64,000 nt of DNA from Butyrivibrio sp. Its GTDB lineage: Bacteria; Bacillota; Clostridia; Lachnospirales; Lachnospiraceae. The notes beneath the pieces are model-generated. The model saw only the letters and a program-made list of their open reading frames with translations, did no database searches and was not told where the DNA came from. The translations under genes were made by a program, and so were the position numbers. Each line of letters starts with the position of its first letter. Position 1 is the first letter of the stretch. The stretch spans positions 58,668 to 122,667 of the forward strand of contig NZ_JAGBLU010000028.1 of the NCBI RefSeq assembly GCF_017635265.1, given 5' to 3'. Of this stretch, positions 44,756 to 54,325 are shown piece after piece.

Positions 44756-47606
44756 TGAAATTAAAGATAATATCATAAAATTTATAACTTCAAGAGCAGT
44801 AATTGTTTCTTTTGTTCTTTTTTCATTGGCTTGTGTAATGATATACAGGCTTTTTTCCTTGCAGATAATCAACGGAGATTATTACCTTGATTCATTTAAG
44901 CTTAGGATAAAAAAAGAAAAGACAATTGCAGCGACAAGAGGAAATATTTACGATAGAAACGGTAATCTTTTAGCATACAATGAGCTTGCCAATTCAGTAA
45001 CGATTGAAGATGTTTACAAGTCGGGCTCAGGAAAAAATGCTGCTATTAATCAGACTTTAAATATCCTTATAGATATTATTGAAGGCAACGGAGATACTGT
45101 TGATCAGGATTTCAATATTATTCTTAATGAGAGTAATGAGTTTGAGTTTAAAGTTACAGGAAACTCGCTCCTTAGGTTCCTTGCAGACATTTACGGACAT
45201 ACTTCAATAAACGATCTTAAGTATGAGGAAAAAACAAAAACCCCTGAAAATGTAATCGATGATCTATGCAAGAAATTCGGTGTCGGAGAATATGAAACAC
45301 CAGGTGATTCCTCATCTTTTGTAGCCCGTCAAGGGTATACGAATGACAGGGCTCTAAAAGTGTTAACTGTACGTTATAATATGGACTCCAACAGCTATCA
45401 GAAATATATTGATACAACTGTCGCATCAGATGTCAGTGATCAGACCGTTGCGGATGTTATGGAGAATCTTGGAACTTTGGACGGTGTTTCAATCGAGGAG
45501 AGCACAGCCAGAAAATACGTGGATTCAGAGTACTTTTCGCATCTTCTTGGATATACAGGCAAGGTTTCTGAAGATGAACTTGCAGAGCTTCAACAGACAA
45601 ATGCAAGCTATGGTTTAAATGATACTGTTGGTAAATCCGGTATTGAGCAGTCAATGGAGTCTGTACTTCAGGGAACAAAAGGTTCTGAAACAGTCTATGT
45701 AGATAATACCGGTCAGGTAATTGAGACCAGTAACTATGTGGATTCTATTGCCGGTAATGATGTGTATCTTACCATTGATAAGGATCTGACTGAAGCCTGT
45801 TACGATATTATTGAACAGTCACTTGCAGGTATTTTGGTTTCAAAAATTCAGAATGTTAAGACATATACGTATACGGAAACCAGCAGTTCAAGCAGTATTG
45901 TAATTCCTATTTATGATGTCTATTACGCAATATTTGATAACGATGTTGTAGATATCCCTCACTTTGCCGAAAGCGATGCTAAGGATACTGAAAAGGCTGT
46001 ATATCAGTCATTTGTTGAAAAGAATGCTTCCGTTTTATCAAATCTTAGAGATGAATTTGAAGTTATCCAAACTCCTTATAATGCTCTTTCAAGTGAGTAT
46101 CAGTGGTATATGAGCCATATTGCAGCAATGCTTTATTCAGACGGTGTTATTAATTCTACTCTTGTTGATAAAGAAGATGATGTTTATATTGCATGGACTA
46201 CGGATGAGACAATTTCTCTTACCGAATACTTAAAGTATGCCATTGCAATGAACTGGATTGATGTTTCAAAACTTAGTATTGATAATCAATATGCAGATTC
46301 TGAAGAGATTTTTTCTCAGATAGTAGATTATATTATAGATAAAATGTCATCTGATTATGATTTCCAGACAAGACTCTATAAATATCTTTTGCTTGATGGA
46401 AATATTACAGGTACACAAGTCTGCAATCTTTTGCTCGAACAGGACGTTGTGACTTTATCAGAAGAAGAACAGGGCATTTGGGACAGAGGCGGAGAGACTG
46501 CTTATACATTTATGACAAACAGGATTTCATCGCTTGATATTACACCTGCACAGCTTGCCCTTGACCCATGCACGGGATCAATGGTTGTTACAGATGTTAA
46601 TACGGGTGATGTTTTAGCTCTTGTTTCATATCCGGGTTATGACAATAATAAAATGGCCAATGGAGTAGATGCTGAGTACTACGCCAAACTTCGCAGTGAT
46701 AATTCTAATCCTTTATATAACTATGCAACCCAGCAGAAAACAGCTCCCGGTTCTACTTTTAAGATTGTTTCTGCGACAGCAGGCTTGACTGAAGGTGTAA
46801 TAACAACTGATTCAACAATTTACTGCGGCGGTATTTTTGATAAACTGGATCATCCGCCTAAATGTTGGATTTATCCTAGTGGACATGGAAGTCTGAATGT
46901 AACTGGCGGCATTAGAAATTCCTGTAACGTATTTTTCTATGAAGTGGGTTATAGATTAGGACTACTTGGAAACTCCTATTCTTCAGAGACAGGTCTTGAA
47001 AAACTTGCAACATACGCAGATATGTATGGACTTACAGAAAAATCCGGAATTGAGATTGCAGAGTCAGAGCCTTCTGTATCAGATCAGGATGCTGTCCGTT
47101 CAGCTATCGGTCAGGGTAGTCACTCATATACAACAGTAGGACTTGCACGATATGTAACGACAATTGCCAATAGCGGAACATGCTATAATCTTTCTTTGAT
47201 TGATAAAACCACCGATTCAAGCGGTAATTTATTGGAAGATTATAGTGCTTCTGTCAGGAATACCATTGAGATGCCTCAGTCTTATTGGAACGCAATACAT
47301 CTTGGAATGAGGCAGGTTGTTCAGGATAAATCTTATTATGCAAATCTTGGAGTTAATGTAGCAGGTAAGACAGGTACAGCGCAGGAATCCAAGAGCAGAC
47401 CTAACCACTCATTGTTTATCTGCTATGCTCCTTACGAGAAACCTGAGATAGCGATTGCAACAAGAATTGCGTATGGTTATACATCAAGTTATGCTGCCCA
47501 GATAACAAAAGAAGCATTGTCATACTATTTCGAGCTTAGAGACGAAGATGATATTTTGTCAGGAACAGCCAGAGAACTTTTGGATGGTGCAACTAACGCA
47601 GATTAA
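44748..47606 (+). CDS. mrdA: Penicillin-binding protein 2 (elongation transpeptidase), enlarged
   Basis: 952-aa class B penicillin-binding protein, transpeptidase partner of RodA. N-terminal anchor (about residues 15-36), dimerisation region (AATRGNIYDRNGNLLAYN, DRALKVLTVRYNM, YFSHLLGYTGKVS), then the transpeptidase: catalytic Ser669 in APGSTFK, SCN in RNSCNVFFYE, KTG in AGKTGTAQE. E. coli PBP2 has its serine at 330, so about 300 extra residues lie between pedestal and active domain (about 350-620), containing no motif I know. Start chosen as TTG 44748 with AAGGAG eleven bases upstream; an in-frame TTG at 44715 is an alternative. Overlaps mreD; rodA follows. Confidence 0.92.
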   Translation: MFNEIKDNIIKFITSRAVIVSFVLFSLACVMIYRLFSLQIINGDYYLDSFKLRIKKEKTIAATRGNIYDRNGNLLAYNELANSVTIEDVYKSGSGKNAAINQTLNILIDIIEGNGDTVDQDFNIILNESNEFEFKVTGNSLLRFLADIYGHTSINDLKYEEKTKTPENVIDDLCKKFGVGEYETPGDSSSFVARQGYTNDRALKVLTVRYNMDSNSYQKYIDTTVASDVSDQTVADVMENLGTLDGVSIEESTARKYVDSEYFSHLLGYTGKVSEDELAELQQTNASYGLNDTVGKSGIEQSMESVLQGTKGSETVYVDNTGQVIETSNYVDSIAGNDVYLTIDKDLTEACYDIIEQSLAGILVSKIQNVKTYTYTETSSSSSIVIPIYDVYYAIFDNDVVDIPHFAESDAKDTEKAVYQSFVEKNASVLSNLRDEFEVIQTPYNALSSEYQWYMSHIAAMLYSDGVINSTLVDKEDDVYIAWTTDETISLTEYLKYAIAMNWIDVSKLSIDNQYADSEEIFSQIVDYIIDKMSSDYDFQTRLYKYLLLDGNITGTQVCNLLLEQDVVTLSEEEQGIWDRGGETAYTFMTNRISSLDITPAQLALDPCTGSMVVTDVNTGDVLALVSYPGYDNNKMANGVDAEYYAKLRSDNSNPLYNYATQQKTAPGSTFKIVSATAGLTEGVITTDSTIYCGGIFDKLDHPPKCWIYPSGHGSLNVTGGIRNSCNVFFYEVGYRLGLLGNSYSSETGLEKLATYADMYGLTEKSGIEIAESEPSVSDQDAVRSAIGQGSHSYTTVGLARYVTTIANSGTCYNLSLIDKTTDSSGNLLEDYSASVRNTIEMPQSYWNAIHLGMRQVVQDKSYYANLGVNVAGKTGTAQESKSRPNHSLFICYAPYEKPEIAIATRIAYGYTSSYAAQITKEALSYYFELRDEDDILSGTARELLDGATNAD

Positions 47607-47618
47607 TTGGGGGCTTTT

Positions 47619-48743
47619 ATGTTAAAGAAGTACAAAATTATCGATTATGATTTTCCGCTTATCATAATGGTAGTGGGACTGACAATATTCGGAATAATGG
47701 CCATTAGTTCTGCCAATCCTTCATATGTCTCCAAGCAGACTGCAGGAATGGTGTTTGGAATAGTTTTGATGATATTTATATCGCTGCTTGATTATTCTTT
47801 TATCATCAAGCTGTATATTCCGTTTTATCTTATAAATGCCGCTTTGCTGGGACTCGTTTTATCACCTCTTGGCAGTAGTACAAACGGAGCTCAAAGATGG
47901 ATAAGTCTGTTTGGCATTACTTTTCAGCCTTCGGAAGCGGCTAAAATTTTATTGATTTTATTTTATGCTCAGTTTATCATGAAATATAAAGACAAAGTTA
48001 AGAATATAAGCTTTGTTTTTATTTGTTTGGCATTGCTGGTTATTCCTTTAGGGCTTATTTATTCACAGCCTGACCTGTCTACATGTATTATGGTAATGAT
48101 GATCTTTTCATCTATGATATTTGTTGCAGGTGTTAACTGGAAACTGGTAGCTTTCGTATTATCTGTTTCAATTCCAACAGTATTATTTGTAATTTATAAT
48201 GCTGTACAGGAAGATAGTAGCATTCTTAAGGATTATCAGCAGAGAAGAATTCTTGCATGGTTACATCCGGAGGAGTATGCTAACTCTGAAGCTTATCAGA
48301 CCCTTAATTCTATGATGGCTATTGGTTCAGGGCAGCTTTATGGCAAAGGATACAATACTAATGAAATTAGCTCTGTACTAAATGGTGGCTTTATTTCCGA
48401 ATCTCAGACAGACTTTATCTTTACTGTTATCGGAGAGGAGTTTGGCTTTATTGGCGCATGTATAGTTGTGGTTCTTATCCTTGCGATTGCCATAGAATGT
48501 TTTATGGTTTCCATGAGGGCTAAAGATAAGGCTGGCGAGGTCATCGCTGCCGGCGTAGGTGGATGGATTGGTTTTCAGGGTATAATAAATATCGGCGTTG
48601 CAACCGGTGTTTTACCCAATACAGGACTTCCGCTACCATTTGTCAGTGCGGGTCTTACTTCACTTCTGAGTGTTTATATTGGCATAGGCTTTGTGCTGAA
48701 TGTCAAGCTTCAGGGTAATAAATATATTTTGGGGAGAGGTTAA
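47619..48743 (+). CDS. rodA: RodA/FtsW family peptidoglycan glycosyltransferase
   Basis: 374-aa SEDS protein polymerising lipid II during elongation with PBP2. About ten membrane segments; SEDS blocks [54 protein letters not shown] and [18 protein letters not shown], with the catalytic-type Asp in the QPDLST block. ATG 47619 is preceded by a GGGGG site. RodA rather than FtsW by context with mreBCD-mrdA. Confidence 0.93.
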   Translation: MLKKYKIIDYDFPLIIMVVGLTIFGIMAISSANPSYVSKQTAGMVFGIVLMIFISLLDYSFIIKLYIPFYLINAALLGLVLSPLGSSTNGAQRWISLFGITFQPSEAAKILLILFYAQFIMKYKDKVKNISFVFICLALLVIPLGLIYSQPDLSTCIMVMMIFSSMIFVAGVNWKLVAFVLSVSIPTVLFVIYNAVQEDSSILKDYQQRRILAWLHPEEYANSEAYQTLNSMMAIGSGQLYGKGYNTNEISSVLNGGFISESQTDFIFTVIGEEFGFIGACIVVVLILAIAIECFMVSMRAKDKAGEVIAAGVGGWIGFQGIINIGVATGVLPNTGLPLPFVSAGLTSLLSVYIGIGFVLNVKLQGNKYILGRG

Positions 48744-48747
48744 CAGT

Positions 48748-49143
48748 ATGAATATTGCTTTAATTGCACATGATGCGAAAAAGAAACTTATGCAGAATTT
48801 CTGTATAGCTTATAGAGGTATTCTCAGCAAAAACGATCTTTATGCTACAGGAACTACAGGAAGGCTTGTAGAAGAGGTTACAAATCTTTCGATTCATAAA
48901 TATCTTGCGGGACATTTGGGTGGCGCTCAACAGCTTGGAGCTGCTATCGAACACAACGAGATAGATCTTGTTATTTTCCTTAGAGATCCATTAACTGTAA
49001 AATCTCATGAACCGGATATCAGCAATATCATGTCTTTATGTGATATGCATAATATTCCGGTTGCTACTAATCTTGCATCAGCCGAGCTTTTACTAAAGTC
49101 ATTGGATAGGGGAGATTTTGAGTGGCGTGAAATGTACAAGTAA
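48748..49143 (+). CDS. mgsA: Methylglyoxal synthase homologue with catalytic Asp replaced
   Basis: 131-aa protein aligned well with methylglyoxal synthase (dihydroxyacetone phosphate to methylglyoxal and phosphate): [62 protein letters not shown]. Residues matching E. coli Asp20, Asp91 and His98 remain. However the block GPMGGDQQ reads GHLGGAQQ: the position of Asp71, the catalytic base of the E. coli enzyme, is Ala60 here, and a Pro is His. It may be inactive, slow, or use another base. GGGGAG precedes the ATG. The gene overlaps the start of the carboxypeptidase gene. Confidence 0.85.
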   Translation: MNIALIAHDAKKKLMQNFCIAYRGILSKNDLYATGTTGRLVEEVTNLSIHKYLAGHLGGAQQLGAAIEHNEIDLVIFLRDPLTVKSHEPDISNIMSLCDMHNIPVATNLASAELLLKSLDRGDFEWREMYK

Positions 49144-50089
49144 GATAGCTTTATTATTATGTCTTTTAGTAGGAACGACCGGATTAACCGGCTGTTCTTA
49201 CTTTTCATATTCAGCAAAGTATTCTGTATCAACTTCTGATGATGATACCAGAAAAACTCTTTATTATCCGACTTTTGCTTCTGATCTGTGTGTAGCTGAC
49301 GAAGACGTTACAGGTGAAGAGGATTCTCTTTCTGAAAATATCAGCGCCGGACTTTTTGATTTAAATAACAAGGAAACTTTATATGCCAAAAGTGTAAATG
49401 TACAGGTTCATCCGGCCAGCCTTACAAAGGTCATGACAGCTCTTGTTGCACTTAAGTATGGTAAGCTTGATCAGGTACTTGTAGCTGATAGTAATGTTTA
49501 TGTTAATGAGAGCGGAGCTCAGAAAGTCAACTTAAAAGAAGGCGACAGGATGACTCTTGACCAGGCTCTCAGAATTCTTTTGGTTTATTCCGCCAATGAT
49601 GTGGCTAATCTTATTGCTACAAATATTGGAGGATCTATTGAAGGTTTTGCAGAACTTATGAATACTGAAGCTCTTGCAATCGGAGCCACTAATTCTCATT
49701 TTAGCAATCCTCATGGTCTGACAGATGATAATCATTATGTAACAGCATATGATATGTATCTTATCTTTAATGCTGCCATGCAATACGATACATTCAGCGA
49801 AATTATCAATATGACGGAGTACACCACAAGCTATCTGGATTCGTCAGGTAATTCAAAAGAAATCTCTATTTCCAATACGAATGCGTATTTATCAGGAAGT
49901 CAGTCTGCACCGATGGGCGTAACTGTTATCGGAGGAAAAACAGGTACAACATCTGCCGCAGGACATTGCCTTATACTGCTTGCAAGAGATACTAACGGAA
50001 GTCCGTATATTGCTGTAATCATGCGCGATACAGATAGTGGGACACTATATTCGGATATGTCATCTTTGCTCGGAGAAATAACCAAATAG
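49127..50089 (+). CDS. Lipoprotein D-alanyl-D-alanine carboxypeptidase (S11)
   Basis: About 320-aa serine carboxypeptidase that trims the terminal D-Ala of peptidoglycan stems. The N-terminus is a lipoprotein signal ([18 protein letters not shown]) with lipobox LTGC, so it should be tethered to the outer face of the membrane. Active-site motifs: SLTK in [18 protein letters not shown] in [12 protein letters not shown] in [13 protein letters not shown]. It lacks the C-terminal amphipathic anchor domain of DacA, consistent with lipid anchoring. Start is GTG 49127 or TTG 49118; a GGGGAG site lies upstream, too close to TTG and a little far from GTG. It overlaps mgsA. Confidence 0.9.
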   Translation: MKCTSKIALLLCLLVGTTGLTGCSYFSYSAKYSVSTSDDDTRKTLYYPTFASDLCVADEDVTGEEDSLSENISAGLFDLNNKETLYAKSVNVQVHPASLTKVMTALVALKYGKLDQVLVADSNVYVNESGAQKVNLKEGDRMTLDQALRILLVYSANDVANLIATNIGGSIEGFAELMNTEALAIGATNSHFSNPHGLTDDNHYVTAYDMYLIFNAAMQYDTFSEIINMTEYTTSYLDSSGNSKEISISNTNAYLSGSQSAPMGVTVIGGKTGTTSAAGHCLILLARDTNGSPYIAVIMRDTDSGTLYSDMSSLLGEITK

Positions 50090-50162
50090 AGTTGTTTTTT
50101 AGCATCTATTATTCTATAATTAATATAAGAATTTTAATTCTAACTTGCAGGAGGGTATGCCG

Positions 50163-50582
50163 ATGGTTCAGTTAATTGTTGGGAAAAAGGGTAAAGGAAA
50201 GACAAAATGTTTATTGGACAAGGTTAATACCGAGGTTAAGAATGTACTCGGAAGCGTAGTATTTCTTGATAAGAACACCAAGCACATGTATGAATTAAAC
50301 AATAAGATAAGACTTATTGTAGTTCCAGAGTTCATGATTTCAAATTCTGATGAGTTCATCGGATTCGTAAGTGGTATCATTTCTCAAGACCACGATCTCC
50401 AGCAGATGTATTTCGACGGTTTTTTAAATATTTCCTGTTTAGAGGGCAAGGATATAACAGATACTGTAGAAAAACTCGAAAAGCTTTCTGAAAAATTCAA
50501 TATTGATTTTATCTTAAGTGTATCGATGGATGAATCAGAACTGCCGGAGAATGTTAAATCCAAAGTTGTAATTTCACTTTAA
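50163..50582 (+). CDS. Small P-loop protein of unknown function
   Basis: 139-aa protein beginning MVQLIVGKKGKGKTKCLLDK, a Walker A-like loop (GKKGKGKT) right at the N-terminus, followed by LGSVVFLDKNTKHMYELNNK. No clear Walker B (a candidate is NIDFILSVSMDE near the end). Homologues in Clostridia are sometimes labelled PilT-like, but there is no pilus context and the size is too small for PilT. AGGAGG nine bases before ATG 50163 decides the start. It is the last gene of the wall-synthesis run and is followed by a strong hairpin. Confidence 0.75.
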   Translation: MVQLIVGKKGKGKTKCLLDKVNTEVKNVLGSVVFLDKNTKHMYELNNKIRLIVVPEFMISNSDEFIGFVSGIISQDHDLQQMYFDGFLNISCLEGKDITDTVEKLEKLSEKFNIDFILSVSMDESELPENVKSKVVISL

Positions 50583-50596
50583 TTTAAAGTATAAGA

Positions 50597-50629
50597 TATA
50601 TAAGCCGCGGGCTTTCCGCGGCTTATATA
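50597..50629. terminator. Strong hairpin (terminator-like, no T-tract)
   Basis: A 14-bp perfect stem TATATAAGCCGCGG / CCGCGGCTTATATA with a GCTTT loop, GC-rich at the top. Only scattered T residues follow, so it is an atypical terminator or a 3'-end stabiliser. Confidence 0.65.
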
Positions 50630-50676
50630 ATGTAATAATGTTTTTAAAAATCTATTTTATTTAACAGGAACTTATA

Positions 50677-52302
50677 ATGGCCAAAAAGAATAGCCGTGTT
50701 ACAAAATATCCGGGCAATATAAATAATATAAATATAGGTATGATATTTTTTGCTGTAATGGCAATTTATATTATTATCAGTGTAATTACTTATATGCGCA
50801 GGGATCATATGGTTGGATATCAGGTAAAAGAAGGTGCTCTTTCAACCAATAATATCTATGATGCAGTGGCTGTTCGAACAGAAAAAATAGTTACAAGTGA
50901 TAATGCAGGTTATGTGAACTACTTTGCTACTGAAGGAGGAAGAGTGGCAGTAGGTAACCTTGTTTATACTGTAGATGAGTCCGGACAGCTTCTTGAATAC
51001 CTTAAATCGCAGGGCTCCGAAGAGGTTGCTCTCGGGGATGAAGATCTTTCAGAACTCAGAAGTCAGATTGTAAATTTTGGTTCTACATTTGATCCTCAAA
51101 ATTTTTATACAGTATATGATTTTAAAACCAGTATTGACGGAACGGTTCAAAAACTTTCCAACAATAATATTTTACAGAATATACAGTCTCTTAATTCAAG
51201 TAGCGGAAAATTGTCATCCATTAGTTATAAAAATGCTCCGGATACCGGAATTGTTGTATATTCCATTGATGGATATGAAGATCTTACCCTTGAAACCATG
51301 ACAATTGATAAGCTTGATCAGAAAAATTATGAAAAAAATCAGCTTATAAATAATACTCTGGTTAAAGCCGGAGATCCGGTATATAAACTTTGTACGAATG
51401 AGGAATGGTCTATTATCATCAATGAACAGGATCCTGAAAGAGTTAAAGAGTTTGAAGAGCTTGAATATATTAAAGTAAGATTTATAAAAAATCAGGATGA
51501 ATCGTGGGGAAAAGTTTCAACTTATACAAATGTGGATGGTGATAGTTTTGTTCAACTGACATTTACTAATTCCATGATTACATTCTGCAGAGACAGATTT
51601 CTAAATGTTGAATTGATTACAGAAGATGAGACAGGACTTAAGATTCCGAATTCTTCAATTGTAAATAAGAGCTTTTTCCTTATTCCAAAGTCTTATCTCA
51701 TCAGTAATAATGACAATTCCACAGGAGTACTTAGAGAAAAGTATGATGAACAGGGCAATGCATCTACTGAATTTGTGAATTTGTCGATATATAATGAAAC
51801 TGATACGGAGTATTATATTGATACAGATACTCTGCGTGCAGGAGACACACTAATCAAGCCTGATTCAAATGAAAGGTTTACTGTTAGCAAGACAGATACT
51901 CTTATAGGAGTTTATAATATTAATAAAGGATACGCTGATTTCAGGCAGGTTAAGATTCTTTATCAAAATGATGAATATGCTATAGTACGTTCAAATACTA
52001 TGTATGGTCTTAATGTTTACGACTATATAGTTCTTGATTCTACAACAGTGGATGAAAATGCATCTGAAGCATCGGATGCTGCAAGTGATGAAGAGCAGGA
52101 TAATAGTGATACAGCAAATAGTATTCAGGATGAGAGCGTATATGGGAGTAGTAATGCTTCAAATGAAAGTACTGCAGAAGCTTCAAGCGAAAGTTCTTCT
52201 GATAGTTCTTCAGGTAGTTCTTCTGATGATGCTACAGAAAACTCATCCGAAAGTTCAACCGCTGCCGGTGGTGAAGAAAGTTCTTTATCTGAAAATACAT
52301 AG
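50677..52302 (+). CDS. HlyD-like membrane protein with Ser-rich tail
   Basis: 541-aa protein: one membrane segment (about residues 17-38), then a long extracytoplasmic region starting with a biotinyl-lipoyl-like barrel half (EKIVTSDNAGYVNYFATEGG, RVAVGNLVYTV), a helical insert and a second barrel half (STGVLREKYDE). The pattern fits the HlyD/periplasmic-adaptor-like proteins found beside sepF in Clostridia; no ABC exporter accompanies it. The last 80 residues are a Ser/Asp/Glu/Ala-rich low-complexity tail, likely surface exposed. Possibly involved in division or wall assembly. RBS is weak (AGGAAC). Confidence 0.75.
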   Translation: MAKKNSRVTKYPGNINNINIGMIFFAVMAIYIIISVITYMRRDHMVGYQVKEGALSTNNIYDAVAVRTEKIVTSDNAGYVNYFATEGGRVAVGNLVYTVDESGQLLEYLKSQGSEEVALGDEDLSELRSQIVNFGSTFDPQNFYTVYDFKTSIDGTVQKLSNNNILQNIQSLNSSSGKLSSISYKNAPDTGIVVYSIDGYEDLTLETMTIDKLDQKNYEKNQLINNTLVKAGDPVYKLCTNEEWSIIINEQDPERVKEFEELEYIKVRFIKNQDESWGKVSTYTNVDGDSFVQLTFTNSMITFCRDRFLNVELITEDETGLKIPNSSIVNKSFFLIPKSYLISNNDNSTGVLREKYDEQGNASTEFVNLSIYNETDTEYYIDTDTLRAGDTLIKPDSNERFTVSKTDTLIGVYNINKGYADFRQVKILYQNDEYAIVRSNTMYGLNVYDYIVLDSTTVDENASEASDAASDEEQDNSDTANSIQDESVYGSSNASNESTAEASSESSSDSSSGSSSDDATENSSESSTAAGGEESSLSENT

Positions 52303-52363
52303 TTACAGTTCAGTAAATAGTAACAATACATTAAATTAAAAATTGTTAATATCACTATAAAAT

Positions 52364-52393
52364 TTGACATATTACGTAAAACTACGTTAATAT
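52364..52393 (+). promoter_or_regulatory. sepF promoter with palindromic spacer
   Basis: TTGACA (52364-52369), 18 bp, TAATAT (52388-52393). The spacer contains ATTACGTA-AAAC-TACGTTAAT, an almost perfect inverted repeat, an operator-like position for a repressor. Confidence 0.65.
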
Positions 52394-52441
52394 TAAATGA
52401 GATTTTTGTTGGGAAAATATTTGTGAGGAGCATTAGATAAA

Positions 52442-52966
52442 ATGAGCGTAATGGACAAATTCTTAAAAGCAATTCAGCTTAATGGGGATGAAGATGGTTA
52501 TTATGACGAGGATGACACATATTATGATGGTGGATCCAAGATTGAGTCAATAAATAATCAGGCTCCTATTGGAAAAGATGATCCCACTATTGATGTTTCT
52601 GAAAAAGAAACTAAAAAAGCCACACCAAAAGTTGTTCCGTCAAGATCAAAAAAAGCTTTATCAGCTGCAGGAATGGAAGTTTGTGTTATTAAGCCAACGT
52701 CAGTAGAGGATGCCAGGGAGATCACAGAAACTCTTTTAGCTAACCGTACTGTAGTGCTTAATTTAGAAGGACTTGATGTTGATATTGCCCAGAGAATTAT
52801 TGATTTTACATCCGGTTCAACATTTGCTATTTCAGGTAATCTTCAGAAGATATCAAGATACATTTTCATTATTACACCAGCGTCAGTAGATATATCAGGT
52901 GATTTCCAGAATATTTTAAGTGGTTTTGGAAGTGGTATTCCGGAAGGACCTCATCAAATCGATTAA
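52442..52966 (+). CDS. sepF: Cell division protein SepF
   Basis: 174-aa FtsZ-binding protein that tethers and bundles FtsZ. N-terminal amphipathic membrane helix (MSVMDKFLKAIQL), acidic linker (GYYDEDDTYYDGG), and the conserved C-terminal domain: VCVIKPTSVEDAREITETLL, TVVLNLEGLDVDIAQRIIDF, GSTFAISGNLQKISRYIFIITP. Standard length and motifs. GAGGAG lies 12 bases upstream. Own promoter; followed by palindromic repeat copy B. Confidence 0.95.
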   Translation: MSVMDKFLKAIQLNGDEDGYYDEDDTYYDGGSKIESINNQAPIGKDDPTIDVSEKETKKATPKVVPSRSKKALSAAGMEVCVIKPTSVEDAREITETLLANRTVVLNLEGLDVDIAQRIIDFTSGSTFAISGNLQKISRYIFIITPASVDISGDFQNILSGFGSGIPEGPHQID

Positions 52967-53014
52967 TCGCACAAGCTGCTGCATTCACAGCAGCTTAATT
53001 TTTTTAGTTTTTGT

Positions 53015-53183
53015 ACAGTTACCAGTGTATATTGAAAACCGTTTATGTCTGTTTTGACTGACGCTTTCGCTTCGTGAAAAACGTAGCGGTACTAGGTTAT
53101 TATAAAACAATAACCAAGTACCGACGTTTTTCAAGACAGCCAAATCATACATAAACTTATTTCAATATACACACTGTTAACTG
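53015..53183. repeat. Palindromic repeat element, copy B
   Basis: A nested imperfect palindrome between sepF and aroB. Stems: CAGTTA/TAACTG (53016-53021/53178-53183), GTGTATATTGAAA/TTTCAATATACAC (53025-53037/53160-53172), GTTTATGT/ACATAAAC (53041-53048/53149-53156), CTGTTTTG/CAAGACAG (53049-53056/53132-53139), GAAAAACG/CGTTTTTC (53076-53083/53125-53132), CGGTAC/GTACCG (53087-53092/53118-53123), GGTTATT/AATAACC (53095-53101/53109-53115). Conserved blocks GACGCTTTCGCT (53060-53071), CGTAGCGGTACTAG (53082-53095) and AAGTACCGACG (53116-53126) recur, in the same order but on the minus strand, in copy A at 34454-34599. Confidence 0.8.
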
Positions 53184-53214
53184 AAATATACGTTAATAAT
53201 AAAGGATACAAGAT

Positions 53215-54315
53215 ATGGAAAGTTTAGTTGTTAACTATGGTGGAAAGCCATGTTATGAGATTATATTTGAGAAGGATTTTAATGGCCTGAGTGATAAGGT
53301 TAAGGAGCTTGGCTTTGAGGAGAGAAAAATTGCAATCATCACTGATAGTAATGTCGAAAAGCTCTATGCTAAAGATGTTTCAGATGAGCTATTAAAAGTT
53401 TCAGATAAGGTATTTACCTATGTCATTCCTGCCGGTGAAGAGAATAAGAATCTTAAAGAAATTGAAAAGATATATAAATTTTTAATTGAAAATCATTTTG
53501 GCAGACACGATTTGATAGTTGCTCTTGGTGGCGGTGTTGTCGGTGATATGGCAGGATTTGCTTCAGCTACATATCTTAGGGGAATCGACTTTATTCAGAT
53601 TCCCACAACTCTTTTGGCTCAGAGTGATAGCAGTATCGGTGGCAAAACAGGCGTTGATTTTGATGAATATAAAAATATGGTCGGCGCATTTCATATGCCA
53701 AGGCTTGTATATATGAATATTTCAACGCTTAATTCACTTAGTGACAGGCAGTATGCATCCGGTTTTGCAGAAGTAATGAAGAATGGCCTTATTAAAGATG
53801 CTGCATTTTATTCCTGGCTTATTGAGAACATGTATGAAATAGAAGATAAAGACACAGATGTTGTTCTTGAAATGGTTAAAAGAAGCTGTGAGATTAAGAA
53901 AGCTGTTGTGGAAAAGGATCCAACCGAAAAGGGTGACAGAGCGCTTCTTAATTTTGGACATACTCTCGGACATGCAATAGAAAAAGCTAAGGAATTCTCA
54001 CTACCTCATGGAGAATGTGTAGCCCTTGGTTGTGTGGCTGCTGCTTTTATTTCGTGGAAAAAAGAGTTGATTTCAATGGAAGAGTATTACGAGATAAGAG
54101 ATATGTTTGTACCATTTAATCTTCCTATTTCAGTTGAAGATATTGATGCGGATGAAGTCATAAGATTCACAAAGTCAGATAAAAAATCTGATGGAAATAA
54201 AATCAAGTTTATACTTCTTAAAAAAATCGGAAAGGCATTCATTGACACATCTGTTAGTGAGGATGAAATGAGAGCAGCTCTTGATGAAATTATTTATGTG
54301 GAGAATGGAGACTGA
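53215..54315 (+). CDS. aroB: 3-dehydroquinate synthase
   Basis: 366-aa shikimate-pathway enzyme converting DAHP to 3-dehydroquinate, NAD- and metal-dependent. NAD motif VALGGGVVGDMAGFASATYL, RGIDFIQIPTTLLAQSDSSI, GGKTGVDF, FAEVMKNGLIKD, and metal His ligands in NFGHTLGHAIEKA and LPHGECVALG. Complete and of normal length. Other shikimate genes are not in the window. lspA follows 10 bp later. Confidence 0.96.
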   Translation: MESLVVNYGGKPCYEIIFEKDFNGLSDKVKELGFEERKIAIITDSNVEKLYAKDVSDELLKVSDKVFTYVIPAGEENKNLKEIEKIYKFLIENHFGRHDLIVALGGGVVGDMAGFASATYLRGIDFIQIPTTLLAQSDSSIGGKTGVDFDEYKNMVGAFHMPRLVYMNISTLNSLSDRQYASGFAEVMKNGLIKDAAFYSWLIENMYEIEDKDTDVVLEMVKRSCEIKKAVVEKDPTEKGDRALLNFGHTLGHAIEKAKEFSLPHGECVALGCVAAAFISWKKELISMEEYYEIRDMFVPFNLPISVEDIDADEVIRFTKSDKKSDGNKIKFILLKKIGKAFIDTSVSEDEMRAALDEIIYVENGD

Positions 54316-54325
54316 TTAAGTTTAT

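Noticed and set aside
50163-50582. PilT twitching-motility ATPase
   Set aside because: Far too short, lacks Walker B/His boxes and pilus genes nearby.
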